A DNA stretch of 64,000 nt from Zizania palustris (lineage: Eukaryota > Streptophyta > Magnoliopsida > Poales > Poaceae): the NCBI GenBank assembly GCA_019279435.1, contig JAAALK010000080.1, forward strand, positions 95,394,311 through 95,458,310. The letters are read 5' to 3'. The position numbers and the translations under genes are program-made. The notes under the pieces are model-generated. The model was not told the DNA's origin and did no database searches. It saw only the letters and a program-made list of their open reading frames with translations. Below, one piece after another: positions 1-11,800 of this stretch (position 1 is the stretch's first letter; each line of letters begins with the position of its first letter).

Positions 1-1513
1 GAAAGGGCTGCCCTTCAGGTATGAAAAAGGACACCACAGTTGCTATATTTTAATGGTTAAAAAATCTTTAGCGCTTACCTAGTTTTTCTTGCAGCAATTT
101 GCCCTGGCTAGAGCGGCAGCGACTTCCACCGAGGTCGAAATTAATCGACTCAACCGGAAGGTCACCACCCTCCAGACGGCCCTCAATGACTCCACCGGGA
201 GGTCCCTCAGATTGGAGGAAGAAGTTTTGGAGGAGAGGAAGGTTAGGGCAGCATCTGACGAAGCCCTTGAAGCCCTCCGTTCGTCAGCCTAGGAAGCCGA
301 AGCTGAACGTGTTGTCCTCCGCGCGGAGGTCGAAAAGCTTCGTCAGGACGCAGCTACCTCGAACGCACAGTTGGTGGAGCTTCAAGGGGCTCTTAGCCAA
401 GCAATGGCTCAGAAGAGTTCTTTGATGCTCCGGGTGGCCGCAGTGGAGGCGACTGTTCCGAACCTGGAAGCGACAGAGAGGAAAAATTCCAGTACTGCTG
501 ACCGTACCTTGGAAGCTCTTCAGGGTACGTTGGAGTACTTCGGCACTATGTGCCCTTCGTCTTCTGCCGCAGCCTACGAGCCACTCGACCGAAAGCTGAC
601 GAGGATCCAAGTTGCTTCGTCGCTGATGATGAACTCCGGCGTTCGGTACGGGGAGATCTCCGGACAGTGTGCTGGCATCGGGGTTCTTCGTCACCTTGAA
701 TCTCTTCGGATTCCTCTTGGCTCGGTTGGAAGCTCGTCCCCTGGAGGCTTCGCGGATGATGACTTGCTGCGGCCATCTTCGGAGGTGGCTTCGGCTTGGG
801 AAGCCTTCCGAGCAGCCTGGAAGACGGACCACAAGGTCGCTGCTAAGGCCTGGATCGACGAGGCCCGCCGGCAGAAGCAAGCTCAAGCGAAGCCACCACT
901 CCCAGCTTCGCCAGCCCCTCCGGTTCCAGCTCCGCCAGCCGACCCGCAGGTCTAGCCGCTTAGGACCGCTGTGTACCTGTGACCTTGTAAACCTTGTTTT
1001 ATTAATGAAAAAGTTATAAACAGTACTTGTCTTGGGTGTTCTGCTCTTTTTTAGGTTTTGTCATGCCCTTCGAGCGCTGATTTCGAACTTCTGGAAACTA
1101 CTGCCGAGCTTCGAAAGGAGTGGGCAGTCCTTGAGAGTTTGAGACCTTACCGCCAATCCCGCTTCTCTGTTCCTCGCGGAGAAAGGGGGGAGGTTACCCT
1201 TGAAGTACGAAGGGACGTTTTGTCTTATATTAAAGAGGAAGAGAAGACGGAGGGGTCTTCATCTTCCGAACCTATTGATTGGTCCGACTCGGAGTACCAA
1301 GCCGAAGACCTTGCCGAGGCAGTCTCCGAAAGGCTCTTGACATGGGCTGAACTTCAGGAGGAGCAGAAGAAACTGCGAGCTTCGAGAAAAAAGAGAAGTG
1401 CCCGGCCTAAAAAGACGACTTCAAGCTCCGAAGAGCAAAGTAGCCGTAGGGGTAGCTCTAGGGGTCGAAAAGGTCTCCGTTTCTATTTGGGTTTAGATAA
1501 CAATTTTTCTTGA
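1..1513 (+). pseudogene. Antisense extra gene of element A (3' exons, coiled coil and charged C-terminus)
   Basis: This is the 3' part of the additional gene that Tat elements carry convergent to pol. Predicted exons are 1-18, 95-949 and 1055-1513, with introns gt...gcag (19-94) and gt...ttag (950-1054). The borders coincide with those in elements C and F (ERAA-x-Q before the first donor, LARAA after the acceptor, PQ before the second donor). The middle exon is heptad-rich, consistent with a coiled coil, and contains RYGEISGQ and KAWIDEARRQKQAQ. The last exon is rich in Glu, Ser and Lys and ends LRFYLGLDNNFS. A TAG near 290 interrupts the coiled coil. The TAG after PADPQV lies in the predicted intron, so it need not end the protein. 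Function is unknown. The splice model is inferred from comparison of copies, not from transcripts. Confidence 0.65.
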
Positions 1514-1732
1514 TGTATGAGTATAATATTTTAATGTGGGATGCTTCGACAGTATGCCGTGTGACTCCTATCCTCTCCTACCCCCTTGTGGGTGGCGGAG
1601 CCTTTATCATACAAAAAGGGTTTGCTAGGCACAATGATGGTCTGAATGACTGCATGCTTCGAACTTGTACATCCCGTCATAAAAGTTTTTATTTGTACGC
1701 ATCCTAACAAGCCAGAACCTGGAATCTTCATT
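1514..1732. other. Spacer between extra gene and repeat block of element A
   Basis: This noncoding stretch follows the stop of the extra gene. The last part (from about 1690) resembles a diverged first half of the 118-bp repeat that follows, with ggagcctggaat-like wording. I see no gene here. Confidence 0.5.
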
Positions 1733-2450
1733 GTGGCCACCTTCGGATCTTTTACGGACACTTCGCACCCGGAGGCTTGAAATTCTGTTTGATTTAAAGT
1801 CCTTAGATTCTTCTACGGATCCTAACAAGCCGGAGCCTGGAATCCGTAGGTTGGCCACCTTCGGCTCTTTTACAGATACTTCGCACCCGGAGGCTTGAAA
1901 TTCTGTTTTATTTAAAGTCCTTAGACTCTTCTACGGATCCTAACAAGCCAGAGCCTGGAATCCGTAGGTTGGCCACCTTCGGCTCTTTTACAGATACTTC
2001 GCACCCGGAGGCTTGAAATTCTGTTTTATTTAAAGTCCTTAGACTCTTCTACGGATCCTAACAATCCGGAGCCTGGAATCCGTAGGTTGGCCACCTTCGG
2101 CTCTTTTACAGATACTTCGCACCCGGAGGCTTGAAATTCTGTTTTATTTAAAGTCCTTAGACTCTTCTACGGATCCTAACAAGCCGGAGCCTGGAATCCG
2201 TAGGTTGGCCACCTTCGGCTCTTTTACAGATACTTCGCACCCGGAGGCTTGAAATTCTGTTTTATTTAAAGTCCTTAGACTCTTCTACGGATCCTAACAA
2301 GGCGGAGCCTGGAATCCGTAGGTTGGCCACCTTCGGCTCTTTTACAGATACTTCGCACCCGGAGGCTTGAAATTCTGTTTTATTTAAAGTCCTTAGACTC
2401 TTCTACGGATCCTAACAAGCCGGAGCCTGGAATCCGTAGGTTGGCGGAGC
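1733..2450. repeat. 118-bp tandem repeat, about six copies, in the 3' region of element A
   Basis: Copies of a unit starting ttggccaccttcggctcttt recur at about 1733, 1851, 1969, 2087, 2205 and 2323, exactly 118 bp apart. The middle copies are almost identical and the outer ones slightly diverged. Each unit appears to be a dimer of two diverged halves of about 59 bp: both read like ctcttNtacNgat...ggagNcttgNaatNc. The block lies between the extra gene and pol. Elements C and F carry about 61-bp repeats at the same place. Hypervariable tandem repeats in the 3' region are known for the Tat/Ogre group. Confidence 0.9.
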
Positions 2451-2628
2451 CATTGAACCAATGGTTCGTAGTCAGCCCCTTGGGTTTTTGCGAAAAATGC
2501 TTGGCTCTACTATCATCACCGACCTCCTAATGCGTCCATCAGGAGGATGGGATGTTCGAAGGGCGAAACAAATTTCAACCCTTATCTTTATTTATAAAAG
2601 AAGTGTTACAAGTGATTACAAGGAAGCC
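2451..2628. other. Spacer between the repeat block and pol of element A
   Basis: No open frame or conserved motif is visible. The stretch is the 3' untranslated part of the element A sense transcript, just after the pol stop. Confidence 0.5.
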
Positions 2629-5604
2629 TTAAGCGTAATATCTCTTAAGGTGCTTCGCATGCCACGCATGTTTCAACTCTTCTCCTTCTAAATTAGCTAA
2701 TTTAAACGATCCGGGGCGTCCTGAGCGTAAGATAACATATGGTCCTTCCCATTTGTTTCCTAGCTTCCCCGGAGCTATTACACTTCGCAATACTAGATGA
2801 CCTGGTTTTAACTCACTTAATCTGACTTTCGGGTCATACCACGTTTTTGTGTGCTCTTGGTACTTAGTCAGGTTGGCGACAGCTCGAAGCCTTGTCTCTT
2901 CTGACAAGTCTATTGAAGTACTCCGATCATCTTCGTCTTCGTGTTGAATTACGCGAAGTGACTCCCCTTTGAGCTCCGTAGGGGTCATGGCTTCGTCTCC
3001 GAAGAGCAATCTGAATGGCGTGAAACCGGTTGATCTAGTTTGCGTGGTTCGGATAGACCATAAAATTTTAGGTAGCTCTTCGACCCATAGGCCCTTGGCC
3101 AATCCCACAATTCGGCGATTTAACCCGGAGAGGATATTCCTGTTGGCTCGTTCGACGGCCCCGTTGGATTGCGGATGTCGCACTGCTGCGAAGCATAGCT
3201 TAATGCCCAGTTCTTCACAGAATGTTTGAAAGGTATCAGCTTCGAACTGGGTTCCATTATCTACCGTTAATTCTCTGGGGACTCCGAACCTGCATATAAT
3301 ATTTTGCCAGAAGAATCTTTGTACGTTCTTCGAGGTGATGGTTGTTAGTGGCTCCGCTTCCACCCATTTTGAGAAGTATTCGATTGCTACCACCGCAAAT
3401 TTCAACCCGCCTTTTGCTGGTGGGAAAGGGCCTATGAGGTCCATGCCCCATCTAGCCATCGGCCATACCGGGGCAATAACCTGAAGCTGAGCTGGCGAGC
3501 GATGGCTCCTTCTGCCCATCCATTGGCAGCCTTGGCATGCTCGAACCAGGTCTTCAGCGTCTCTGACGATTGTTGGCCAATAAAACCCTTGCCGGAGCGT
3601 CTTGCCTGCTAGTGCTCGAGGGGCAAGATGACCTCCGCACAGCCCTTCGTGGATGCCTCGAAGTATGTCTTGACCTTCAGGCTGGGAGATGCATCGAAGC
3701 AGTGGTGAGCACACTCCGGCTTTGTACAACACTTCCCCAATAAGTTTGTAATTTCGAGCTCTTGATTGCAATCTTCGAGCTTCTGGGCCTTCTGGAGGGT
3801 CATTGCTACTTTGCAACATAGTTATTATCGGAGTTCGCCAATCCGTAGCTGGAATACACATTACTTCTGACGAGGGTATTTGGTCACCTGCTGGCTTCTC
3901 TAATTCTTCATAGAAAGCGCCCTTCGGGAGGTCTACTGCTCCTGCTGCAGCTTTTGCAAGAATATCTGCAAGTTGATTATCTGCCCGAGGTATGCTTCGA
4001 ACTGTAAATCCTTTGAATGCTGCTTCGGCCTTGCGGATTTCTTGAAGGTATTGCGCGAGATGTGGGTTTTTTGCTTGGAAGCTTTTGTCAATATGTCCCG
4101 CGACGACTTGGGAATCTGTTTTGATCACTATTCTTGTAGCTCCGAGTGCTTTAGCCTTCCGGAGGCCTAGCAAGATTCCTTCATACTCGGCAACGTTATT
4201 AGTGGTTCGGAAGTTGAGTCTTGCGGAATACATTGCCTTTTGCCCTGATGGTGACAGGATGACTGCCCCTGCCCCGGCACCTGATGCTTGATAGGCTCCG
4301 TGGGAGAATATTGTCCAGAAACCGTCGGAGGGTTCCTCCGGGGTCCATACTGCAGATGGACTCCACTCTGCTACAAAATCTGCTATAATTTGAGATTTAA
4401 CAGCCGTCCTCACTGTGAAGGAGATTTCGAAGGGTGCCAGCTCGACTGCCCATTTTCCAACCCTGCCTGTGGAATCTTTGTTTCGGAGCATATCTCCAAG
4501 AGGATACGATGTAGGGACGATGAGGTTATGCGCCAAGAAATAATGTCTTAGCTTCCGCGAGGCCATTACTAGGGCATAAGCAAATTTTTCGAGCTCGGAG
4601 TATCTGATCTTGGCTCCGGATAATGCCTCCGACACAAAATAAATTGGGTTTTGTACCAGCTTCTCTTTAAGCTCGACTTCTCGGACCAGCACCGCGCTTA
4701 CTGCTGAACCTGTTGCTGCAAGGTACAGAAGCAGTGTTTCCCCTGGAAGTGGAACAGTTAAGGTTGATAATGTTCCGAGGTATGCTTTTATCTCTTCGAA
4801 GCTCTTCTGGCACTCCGGCGTCCAGCTGAAGCTTTCGGAGCCCTTGAGCGCCTTGAAAATTGGGAGGCTTCTCTCTGCCGATCTGGACAGGAACCTGCTG
4901 AGTGCTGCTAGCCTTCCTGCTAGTTTTTGTACTTGCTTCAAATTCTCTGGTGGAGTCATTCTTTGCAGCGCACTTATTTGTGTTGGGCTGGCTTCGATCC
5001 CCCTGCTCGAAACTAAGTACCCTAGCAGTTTCCCTGCTTGCGCCCCGAATATACATTTTTTGGGGTTGAGGCGTACTCCACATGCTCGGAGGCTCTCGAA
5101 AGTTTCAGCTAGATCTAGGCTATGCTGGTGCTTTTGTACACTTTTTATTACAATATCGTCCATGTAGGCCTCGACATTGCGGCCTATCTGGTGACCTAAA
5201 GCCTTAGCTATTAAGCGAGAAAATGTGGCTCCGGCATTCCGCAAACCAAAAGGCATTCTTACATAGCAGAATACTCCAGAAGGAGTTATAAAACTTGTCT
5301 TTGCTTCGTCTTCGCGTTTCAGCCACACTTGATGGTACCCGGAATAGGCATCGAGGAAGCTTAATAATTCGGAGCCGGCTGTAGAATCTATTAATTGATC
5401 TATTCGGGGCATTGGGTAGGGGTCTCGCGGGCATGCTTTATTTAATGAGGTGAAGTCGATACACATGCGCCATTTGCTCGAGTCCTTTTTCTTTACAAAA
5501 ACAGGGTTGGCTAACCACTCAGTATGGGCCACCTCCCTGATAATGCCAGCTTTTAACAATTTTTCTACTTCGGCCTTGGCTAAGCTTGCTCTTTCTGCTG
5601 ATAG
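2629..5604 (-). pseudogene. Element A pol: RT, RNase H, second RNase H, integrase
   Basis: One 976-codon open frame copies the RNA genome to DNA and integrates it. RT shows FLDAYSGYHQ (about residues 67-77) and the catalytic YMDD (about 132). The native RNase H region is degenerate (LLLYLAATGSAVSAVLV). A second RNase H follows at about 415-560 (VIKTDSQVV, ADNQLADILA). Its first catalytic motif reads FSHGA where C and F keep SDGA, so Asp is replaced by His. Integrase has an H-H-C-C finger ending CQGCQ, a D-D-E core (MDLIGPF, VDNGTQF, NGAVERAN) and a C-terminal GPYVI box. The frame continues from gag-protease but is separated from it by one in-frame TGA at about 5605, where C and F have Arg. 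Otherwise it is uninterrupted. Confidence 0.92.
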
Positions 5605-5607
5605 CTT

Positions 5608-7974
5608 TCAGAGCCCCTGGCGCACCGGCCTGGCCTTCGGGTTGACGAGCAGACTATGCTCGATGATGCTTCGGTCAACCCCGGTGAGATCTTCGTCGGT
5701 CCAGGCAAACATGTCTAGATTTTTCTTGACGACTTCTTCTAACGAGGTGGTTATTTCTGGAGATAGCCCCTTGCCAAATTTCACTGGGTACTCTTTGCCA
5801 TTTTCTGAGATTATTCTTGTCTCAACATCACCCTCCGGGCTTGGCTTAAGCGAAGATCCCTTCGGAGGGCTCAATGCCTCCGGTACTTCCTCGACGCTTT
5901 TCGCCACATTATGCACTTGTCGGGGGTCCAATGGCTGTCCGTGGCCATACTCTGTCCTTCTGGCTACAACCTGGTCTCCTGAAATAGTGAGCACCCCACC
6001 TTGCGTGGGCATTTTGAGACAAAGGTAATTGTGATGTGCTATAGCCCCGAATTGGTTCAACATCCCTCGACCGAAGATAGCATTATAAGCGTAAGGGGCA
6101 TCCACCACATCGAAAATCACCTCTTCTACTCGGGCCAGCGGCCCCTCTCCGAAGGCAACCTCGAGGCCTATTTGGCCGAGGGCATCGAGAGGCGGTCCTA
6201 AGAACCCTTGAAGCGGCCGGGCTGCTGGAAGCAGATGCTTTCGAGGTATGCACATCTGGTCGAAGGCCTGGACGAAGAGTATGTCTGCGGAGCTCCCGCC
6301 ATCTACCAGAATCCTTCGAACATCTGCCCCTGCTATATCGGCAGAGATGACTAATGGGTCAGCATGGGGAAACTTCACCCCTACCGCATCGCTGGCTGTG
6401 AACGAGATGGGCACACGGGACCATTCTGGCATCCCTTCAGCGGAACTTGAAGTCCCAATGTGCCCAACCTCGCGGATGTACTCGCGGCGCTGTCTCTTGG
6501 ACATGCTGCCGAGGGTCCCCCCTCCGGAGATGGGTAGGACCACTCTCTTGCCGCGGTCTTGCGGATCTTCTTGCTTTGGTGGTGGCATAATACTGGCCAC
6601 CGGTAGCCGTATGGGGGCTTCGAGGGCACCAGCTCGGGCCACAGCTTGAACAGGCTCCGATCGTGTCGTCGGTGGAGCCCGATCCGAAGTACCTCGCCTG
6701 GTATTTCGCTCGAGGTATTCACCTCGAAGGGTTAACACTGTCTTGCAGTCCTTTGTGTCATGGCTTCTATTGTCGCCATGCACGCAACAAAAATGACTCT
6801 GGCGCCTACCAAGCACCCTTTCTTGAGGTCCTGGAGGCCCAGCCTTGAAACTTTTTCCCTGCTGGAAATTGGCAGGTGCCTTCGAAGCTGAAGGTGTAAT
6901 GTTTAGCACTTCCGAACGGAAATGCTTCTTCCCTCGCCTATACTCGCTGGGGCGGCTGTCTTGTGGAGGTTGCGGTGTAGCGGCGGCTTCTGGCTCCCCT
7001 TTGACTTCCCGGAGGGTGGGTAGTGTTGCTTCAACTCGCCGCAGGCATCCTTCCTCTGCCTTGGCATACTGTTCGAAGTATGCCATGAGCTGCGCCACGG
7101 ACGTTACCGGCTTCCGATGGAGTTTGCTGAGGAGGTCGGGGTTCAGCACCCCTTCGCGGGCAGCATCAACTACTGAGGAGGTAGAGAGGCCCTTGATTTG
7201 TGACTTGGTGTGGGCGAAGCGTGTGAAGTACTCCCGGAGGGTTTCTCCCACCCGCTGCTTTACTTGAAACAAGCTTCCTGTGGACATTGGGGCCACGAAG
7301 GTACCTTGGAAGTTGCTCACGAATTTCTTTTTGAGCTGCTCCCATGAACTGATCGATCCCGGCTTTAAGGACCAGAACCAGCGGAGCGCCACGCCTTCGA
7401 GAGCGAGGGGGAAGCATTTTGCCATGGTGCTTCGCACCCCTCCGCTTGCTTCTATAGCCAGGGCGTAAGAGCGGGCGAATTCTCCGGGGTCTGACCCCCC
7501 GGAGTATTTGTGCAGCTTCGAGGCCTTGAACTTGGGGTCGAAAGGCACTCTCTGCAGATCAGGGTGCAACGGAGACTCATTATCGAAGGAGGCATTCTCG
7601 GCCTCCTCTTGGACTTGTATAACTTCTGGGGGATTGCGGGCTCCATTGTCTTGAGGCCCCCTTGGAGTTTCGGTGGAAGCTTGAGTGCGGAGTCGGTCGG
7701 CGGCCTCTTGCCTCCATCTGGATACCTCCTCCTGAAGCCTGGCTAGCTGCGTAGCCTCGGTTTCGGGAGGGCCTTCATCTTCGTCGGAGGGTACTTCTGG
7801 ATCCCGGCTTGCTGCGTAGTCGGTCTGAAGCGTTGTAGGAGGAGGCAAAGGGCCCCGGGACGCTCGACGCCCAGTGACCTCTGCGGGAATCGCCGGATTA
7901 GCCGAGGGTCCGGCTCCGTTGGTCTGAGGGGACCTTCGAAGGGGACCCTAAGCTTGACCACGCTTCGGAGGCAT
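5608..7974 (-). pseudogene. Element A gag-protease
   Basis: The frame starts at ATG 7974 (MPPKRGQA), as in elements C and G, but hits a stop at codon 9. From 7848 on it is open for 746 codons. It contains an acidic N-terminal region, a retrotransposon gag domain (FARSYALAIEAS to FAHTKSQIKGLS), and a zinc knuckle of the C-x2-H-x5-H-x4-C type (CCVHGDNRSHDTKDC). The aspartic protease has LVDGGSSADILF, so the active site is D-G-G and not D-S/T-G, which is common in this lineage. The frame ends PKARPVRQGL directly before the TGA that separates it from RT. Gag forms the particle, and the protease cleaves the polyprotein. Confidence 0.9.
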
Positions 7975-8161
7975 GGCTAGCCGTTGAGATGTTTTGGAGA
8001 TGGAGGACTTCGAACGACTCGAGGGGTCGAGGGAAGGCCTTCGAGCTGCACTAAGAAGCCCTCAACTGAAGGGTGCGCGGAGTCTCTGGACTCCGAGGCT
8101 CCCTCCGTAAGTGCTCTTTAGAGTGCAGTCAGCGGTAGGGAACAAGCTTTTAGAACTTGGA

Positions 8162-8179
8162 TCCCCACGGACGGCGCCA
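8162..8179 (-). other. Primer-binding site of element A
   Basis: On the minus strand TGGCGCCGTCCGTGGGGA begins two bases inside the 5' LTR end. The same sequence, with one or no change, follows the 5' LTR of C, F and G. Its first eight bases match a tRNA-Asp-type PBS, but the rest does not, so I do not assign the primer tRNA. Confidence 0.75.
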
Positions 8180-8181
8180 AC

Positions 8182-8678
8182 TGTTGGCGTAAAAGTTACA
8201 CCAACAGGTTCTCGGTAATCAAGAACGGACAAACAAGAAGTTTGTGCTGTAGGACGAACTCGAGCCTCCGTAAAGGATAATAACTCAAGAGGTCCGAATG
8301 CGTGTGTTTGAACAACTGGTTCTGGATCCTTCTTACAAGGTACAATGGGGGGTATTTATAGGGAAAAAGGCATAAGGAAAAGACCTATTTACCCCTACAT
8401 TACAACTGACATAGTAGAATTTATTCGATATTATAAACAAGGTTATACACGGTAAAGTGTTGTAGGGTAGATGGATAAGCTGGGCATCCAATCAATCACG
8501 TCTTCCTGCTTCGAGGCCTCCTTCTTCCCTTCGGAGGGTCCTCTGTGACTTCGCATCGTGGCACCCTCCGGCCGTGTTGACGTATGCTTCGAATATTCGT
8601 CCTCCACCTTCGGGATCTTCCCGGAGCCCACGGAGGGTTAATCTTTAAGTCTTGGAAATAGAGTAATTTCCCCCAACA
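8182..8678 (-). repeat. 5' LTR of element A (497 bp)
   Basis: It is bounded by TGTTGG...CCAACA. On the minus strand it has the TATA-like sequence ctataaatacccccc, as in the other Tat LTRs here. The U5 end (8182-8206) can fold into an 11-bp hairpin next to the PBS. It matches the C, F and G LTRs in layout but is clearly diverged in sequence. Confidence 0.88.
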
Positions 8679-10150
8679 GTAGCCAAAGCCACTTCCAGAG
8701 CTATTGTTGCTGCTCTCAGCGACATCGACACTTCCTCAACCAAGAAGTCGAGCTCTGATGAGGAGGAGTCCCCAAGGAAAGAGGAGAAGAAGGACAAGAA
8801 GGGATGAGTTTTCACCGGCCTCTGCTTCATGGCCGATAGTGATCACAGCGGCGATGAGCTTGACTCATCTAAGGTACCACTATCCTATGACCAACTATAA
8901 ATTAAATTAGATGAATTGAATGAAGTGGTTCTTGGTCAGGATAGGTTGCTTATGCAAGCCGCTAGAGATAGAAAATACCTTAGACTTAGGCTAGAATTTG
9001 TTTCTACTGATTATGCCATGCTTAAGTCTAGGGTTAATGACGCTGAATGTGAATATTGCACTGTTATCATGGGTGAGCTTGCTCAGTTGCATTCTGTGCA
9101 TGCTCAAACTCTTTCTGAGCTTGAGACTGCACATAAGCAGCTTTTGATGGTTGATTCTAGTCCTCATGATATAAATGAATGCATGAACTGTTCTTTATTA
9201 CGTTAGAGCATTGATTTACGTGATAAGCATGTCCATGATTTAGAGGCTAGATTGGAGAGGGCCGGTAGTTCAAAGGATGTGCAACCTGTGTGTGACACTT
9301 GCATAACCCTTAAGGACCAGTTAGGCACTGTTAGAGAGCGAGCTAAAAACCTCATGACTGAAAACAAATACCTTCTTTCTGTGGTTAACAAATGCACTGA
9401 GGGAAAGGGTAGGATGGACTTGCTCTTGGCCAAGACCAAGATGTGTGCTGACAGGGCAGGGTTAGCTCTGGGATTGAGTTTTGAGAGGATTCCATCAGAC
9501 AGTGAGAACAAAACTATTTTTACCTCACTCACTACCTTAGAGAAAGAAAGAGGCTAGTTAGACACTCCATGAACTAAAAAGCCTACCCAAACTCAAAAGA
9601 AAACCAGTCCTCCTACCAAGAAAATTCCTCCCAAGAAAACCACTCAGCAGAAGCCCAAGGAGCATATGAGGATTGCTTCTATGACCCATGTGAGTGCCCC
9701 TAGGAGAGTGTTTCATTGTTCCTATTGTCAGCGGGCGGGTCATCTATTCGGGTTCTGTTTTTGTCGCATCAAGGATGAGCGACACTCTCAGGCGATGATT
9801 TTCTAGGACATACATTACCCATCTCTAGGTATGCATGAGTCTGAGTTTTACTCACGTCCTGTTTTAGAGGCTCCTCGTACTTCCCTGAGAGGTTTTGCTC
9901 CTCGAGGTGTTCACCATGTTCCATATGGTGACAGACCCTGTGTGAGTAACTTTGTGCCTCAACAGGTTAGGAGACCTCGTCATGCATCTAGGTCACAACA
10001 TATAGGTAGACATCGCACTTTGCATCATTCTGATTTCCCTGTGCGTAGACAATCTATTTTTACTGTGCCTACTACTCATATCACTCAGTGATGGATGCCT
10101 CGTCATGCTTTCACTCACCCCAGCACTGAGCGATCAAGATTTTCTTATCA
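8679..10150 (+). pseudogene. Copia B gag, C-terminal part
   Basis: Reading resumes exactly at the LTR of A (VAKATSRAIVAALSDIDTSS) and matches element D gag from its charged region on. A long helical segment follows (LGQDRLLMQAARDRKYLRLR to about 9560). A zinc knuckle CSYCQRAGHLFGFC stands at about 9720. In-frame stops occur near 8808, 8898, 9206 and 9557. The UBN2-type N-terminal half and the first knuckle are outside the window. Confidence 0.82.
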
Positions 10151-10154
10151 TGTG

Positions 10155-11800
10155 TAGGCGCCAGACCGAGGCTTGGAGGGCACGTGGATCATGGACTCCG
10201 GTTGTTCGCGCCATATGACCGGAGATGCAGCATGGTTCTCCAGCTTCACTACAACCAAGCAAAAAGAACATATCACCTTCGATAACAATTGAAGGAGTAG
10301 AGTGAAAGGTAAAGGTGTGGTAAGAATCAACTCAAATTTCACTCTCAAAGATGTTGCTTTCGTTGAAAATTTGGGATACAATTTGCTTTCTGTATCTCAA
10401 TTGCTTGATGAGGGCTTCGAAGTGCGATTCCATCGCGATTCTTCGCAAGTACTCAATTCTGATGGCATTGCGTTCTGTAAGATCTTTAGAGTTGGGAGAG
10501 TTTTTGGAGCTGATTTTTCCGAGTCATCTGGTTCTTCTCATTGTCTTGTTGCACATTTGACTTCTGAGCTTTGGAAGTGGCATAGGAGACTAGGGCATAT
10601 GAGCTTTGAGTTGCTCGCTCATCTGAGTGCCCTAGGTCTGATCCGAGGATTGCCCAAGCTCAAGTTTGAGAAGAATTTAGTTTCCGCTACATGTCGACAT
10701 GGAAAAATGATTGCTGCTTCGCACTCGCTAGTCACCATGGTGATGGCTGAACAACCCGGAGAACTTCTCCACATGGACACTGTAGGTTCTTCTCCGGTTA
10801 GTTATTTAGGCGGCAAGTGGTATGTTTTAGTCATTGTCGACGATTTCTCTTGCTACTCTTGGGTCTTCTTTCTTGCTAACAAGGATAAACTGTTTTCACA
10901 CTTTCGGAGCTTGGCTTTGAGACTCTTCACTGAACTCCCTGGTGCATTAAAATTCATTCGAAGTGATAATGGCACTGAGTTCAAGAACAATCTCTTTGTT
11001 GACTTTCGCATGGAGCACGACATAGAACATCAATTCTCTGCTTCGTGGGTTCCTCAACAGAACGGTGTTGTTGAGAGAAAGAACCGCACTTTAGTTGAGA
11101 TGGCTAGGACGATGCTCGATGAGCACATGACTCCTAAAAAATTCTGGGTTGAGGCCATGCACACTGCATGTTACATCTCAAACCGAATCTTCTTGTGATC
11201 AATTTTGAACTTGACATCTTATGAATTGCGTTTTGGGAGATAGCCCAAAGTGACTCATCTTCGAGTTTTTGGTTGTCAAAGCTTTATCCTGAAACGTGGA
11301 AATTTAGATAAATTTGAGTCACGCTCTTCTGACGGGATCTTTTTGGGATACACTACTCATGGTCATTCTTATCGGGTTTTCAATTCGGAAACTAACACTG
11401 TCATCGAGTCATGTGATGTGACTTTTGTTGAATCAACCCTCTCTGTTAGTTCTACTTTTGAACAGGCAAATGAACACGACATGGAACAGACCATCTTCGA
11501 AAATGAAGATCCTGAAGATTTCGAGGATGAACCTCTACTACCCTCGACATCGACCCCCGAAGCTGACCCCGCTTCGACCACTTCAGCACAAGGTCCTGAA
11601 GCAACTACCTCGACATCGGTTATCTTGGACCACTCCAACGCACAAGTTGAGGGGGAGACTGCATCCCGCCGCGAGACTCCACATCATATTCAAAGGATGC
11701 ATCCTCTCGAGTAGACCATTGGTGAGCTTGATCAAAGGGTAACACGTTCTCATGCTCATTTCATTGATTCCGCTTTTGTTGTTTCTTTCGAGCCCTTATA
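10155..11800 (+). pseudogene. Copia B protease and integrase
   Basis: The protease active site is TWIMDSGCSRHMTG near 10190. A stop follows at about 10290, then a 298-codon frame. It holds the pre-integrase finger (WHRRLGHMSFELL to TCRHGKM) and the integrase core with its D-D-E triad (LLHMDTVG, IRSDNGTEF, NGVVERKNRT). After a TGA at 11196 the frame continues into the integrase C-terminal region (THLRVFGCQSF, SSDGIFLGYTTHGHSYRVF) and an acidic Ser/Thr-rich linker to about 11714, where a TAG follows. It cleaves the polyprotein and inserts the cDNA. This copy is defective. Confidence 0.88.

Larger units (their letters stand above)
1..8678 (-). mobile_element. Tat-lineage Ty3/gypsy element A (partial, 3' LTR outside window)
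   Basis: Reading the minus strand from right to left, the element runs 5' LTR (8182-8678), PBS, gag-protease, RT-RNase H-second RNase H-integrase, a tandem-repeat block, and an extra gene on the opposite strand. This order and the second RNase H are typical of the Tat lineage. It sits inside the gag of copia element B: the base after 8678 resumes the copia gag reading frame. The other LTR and its target-site duplication lie left of position 1. The pol frame is nearly intact, so A looks younger than C, F or G. Its LTR differs from theirs enough to be a separate subfamily. Confidence 0.9.

Noticed and set aside
284..886. 200-codon open frame on minus opposite the extra gene of A
   Set aside because: It is a shadow of the conserved plus-strand coiled-coil exon. 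Its sequence has no recognisable domain and the frame is not kept in C or F.
1733..2450. CRISPR array
   Set aside because: Repeats are directly tandem with no unique spacers, and the context is a plant retrotransposon.
4667..5167. Overlapping frames of 107-138 codons inside element A pol
   Set aside because: They overlap the intact RT frame in other frames and encode no known motif.
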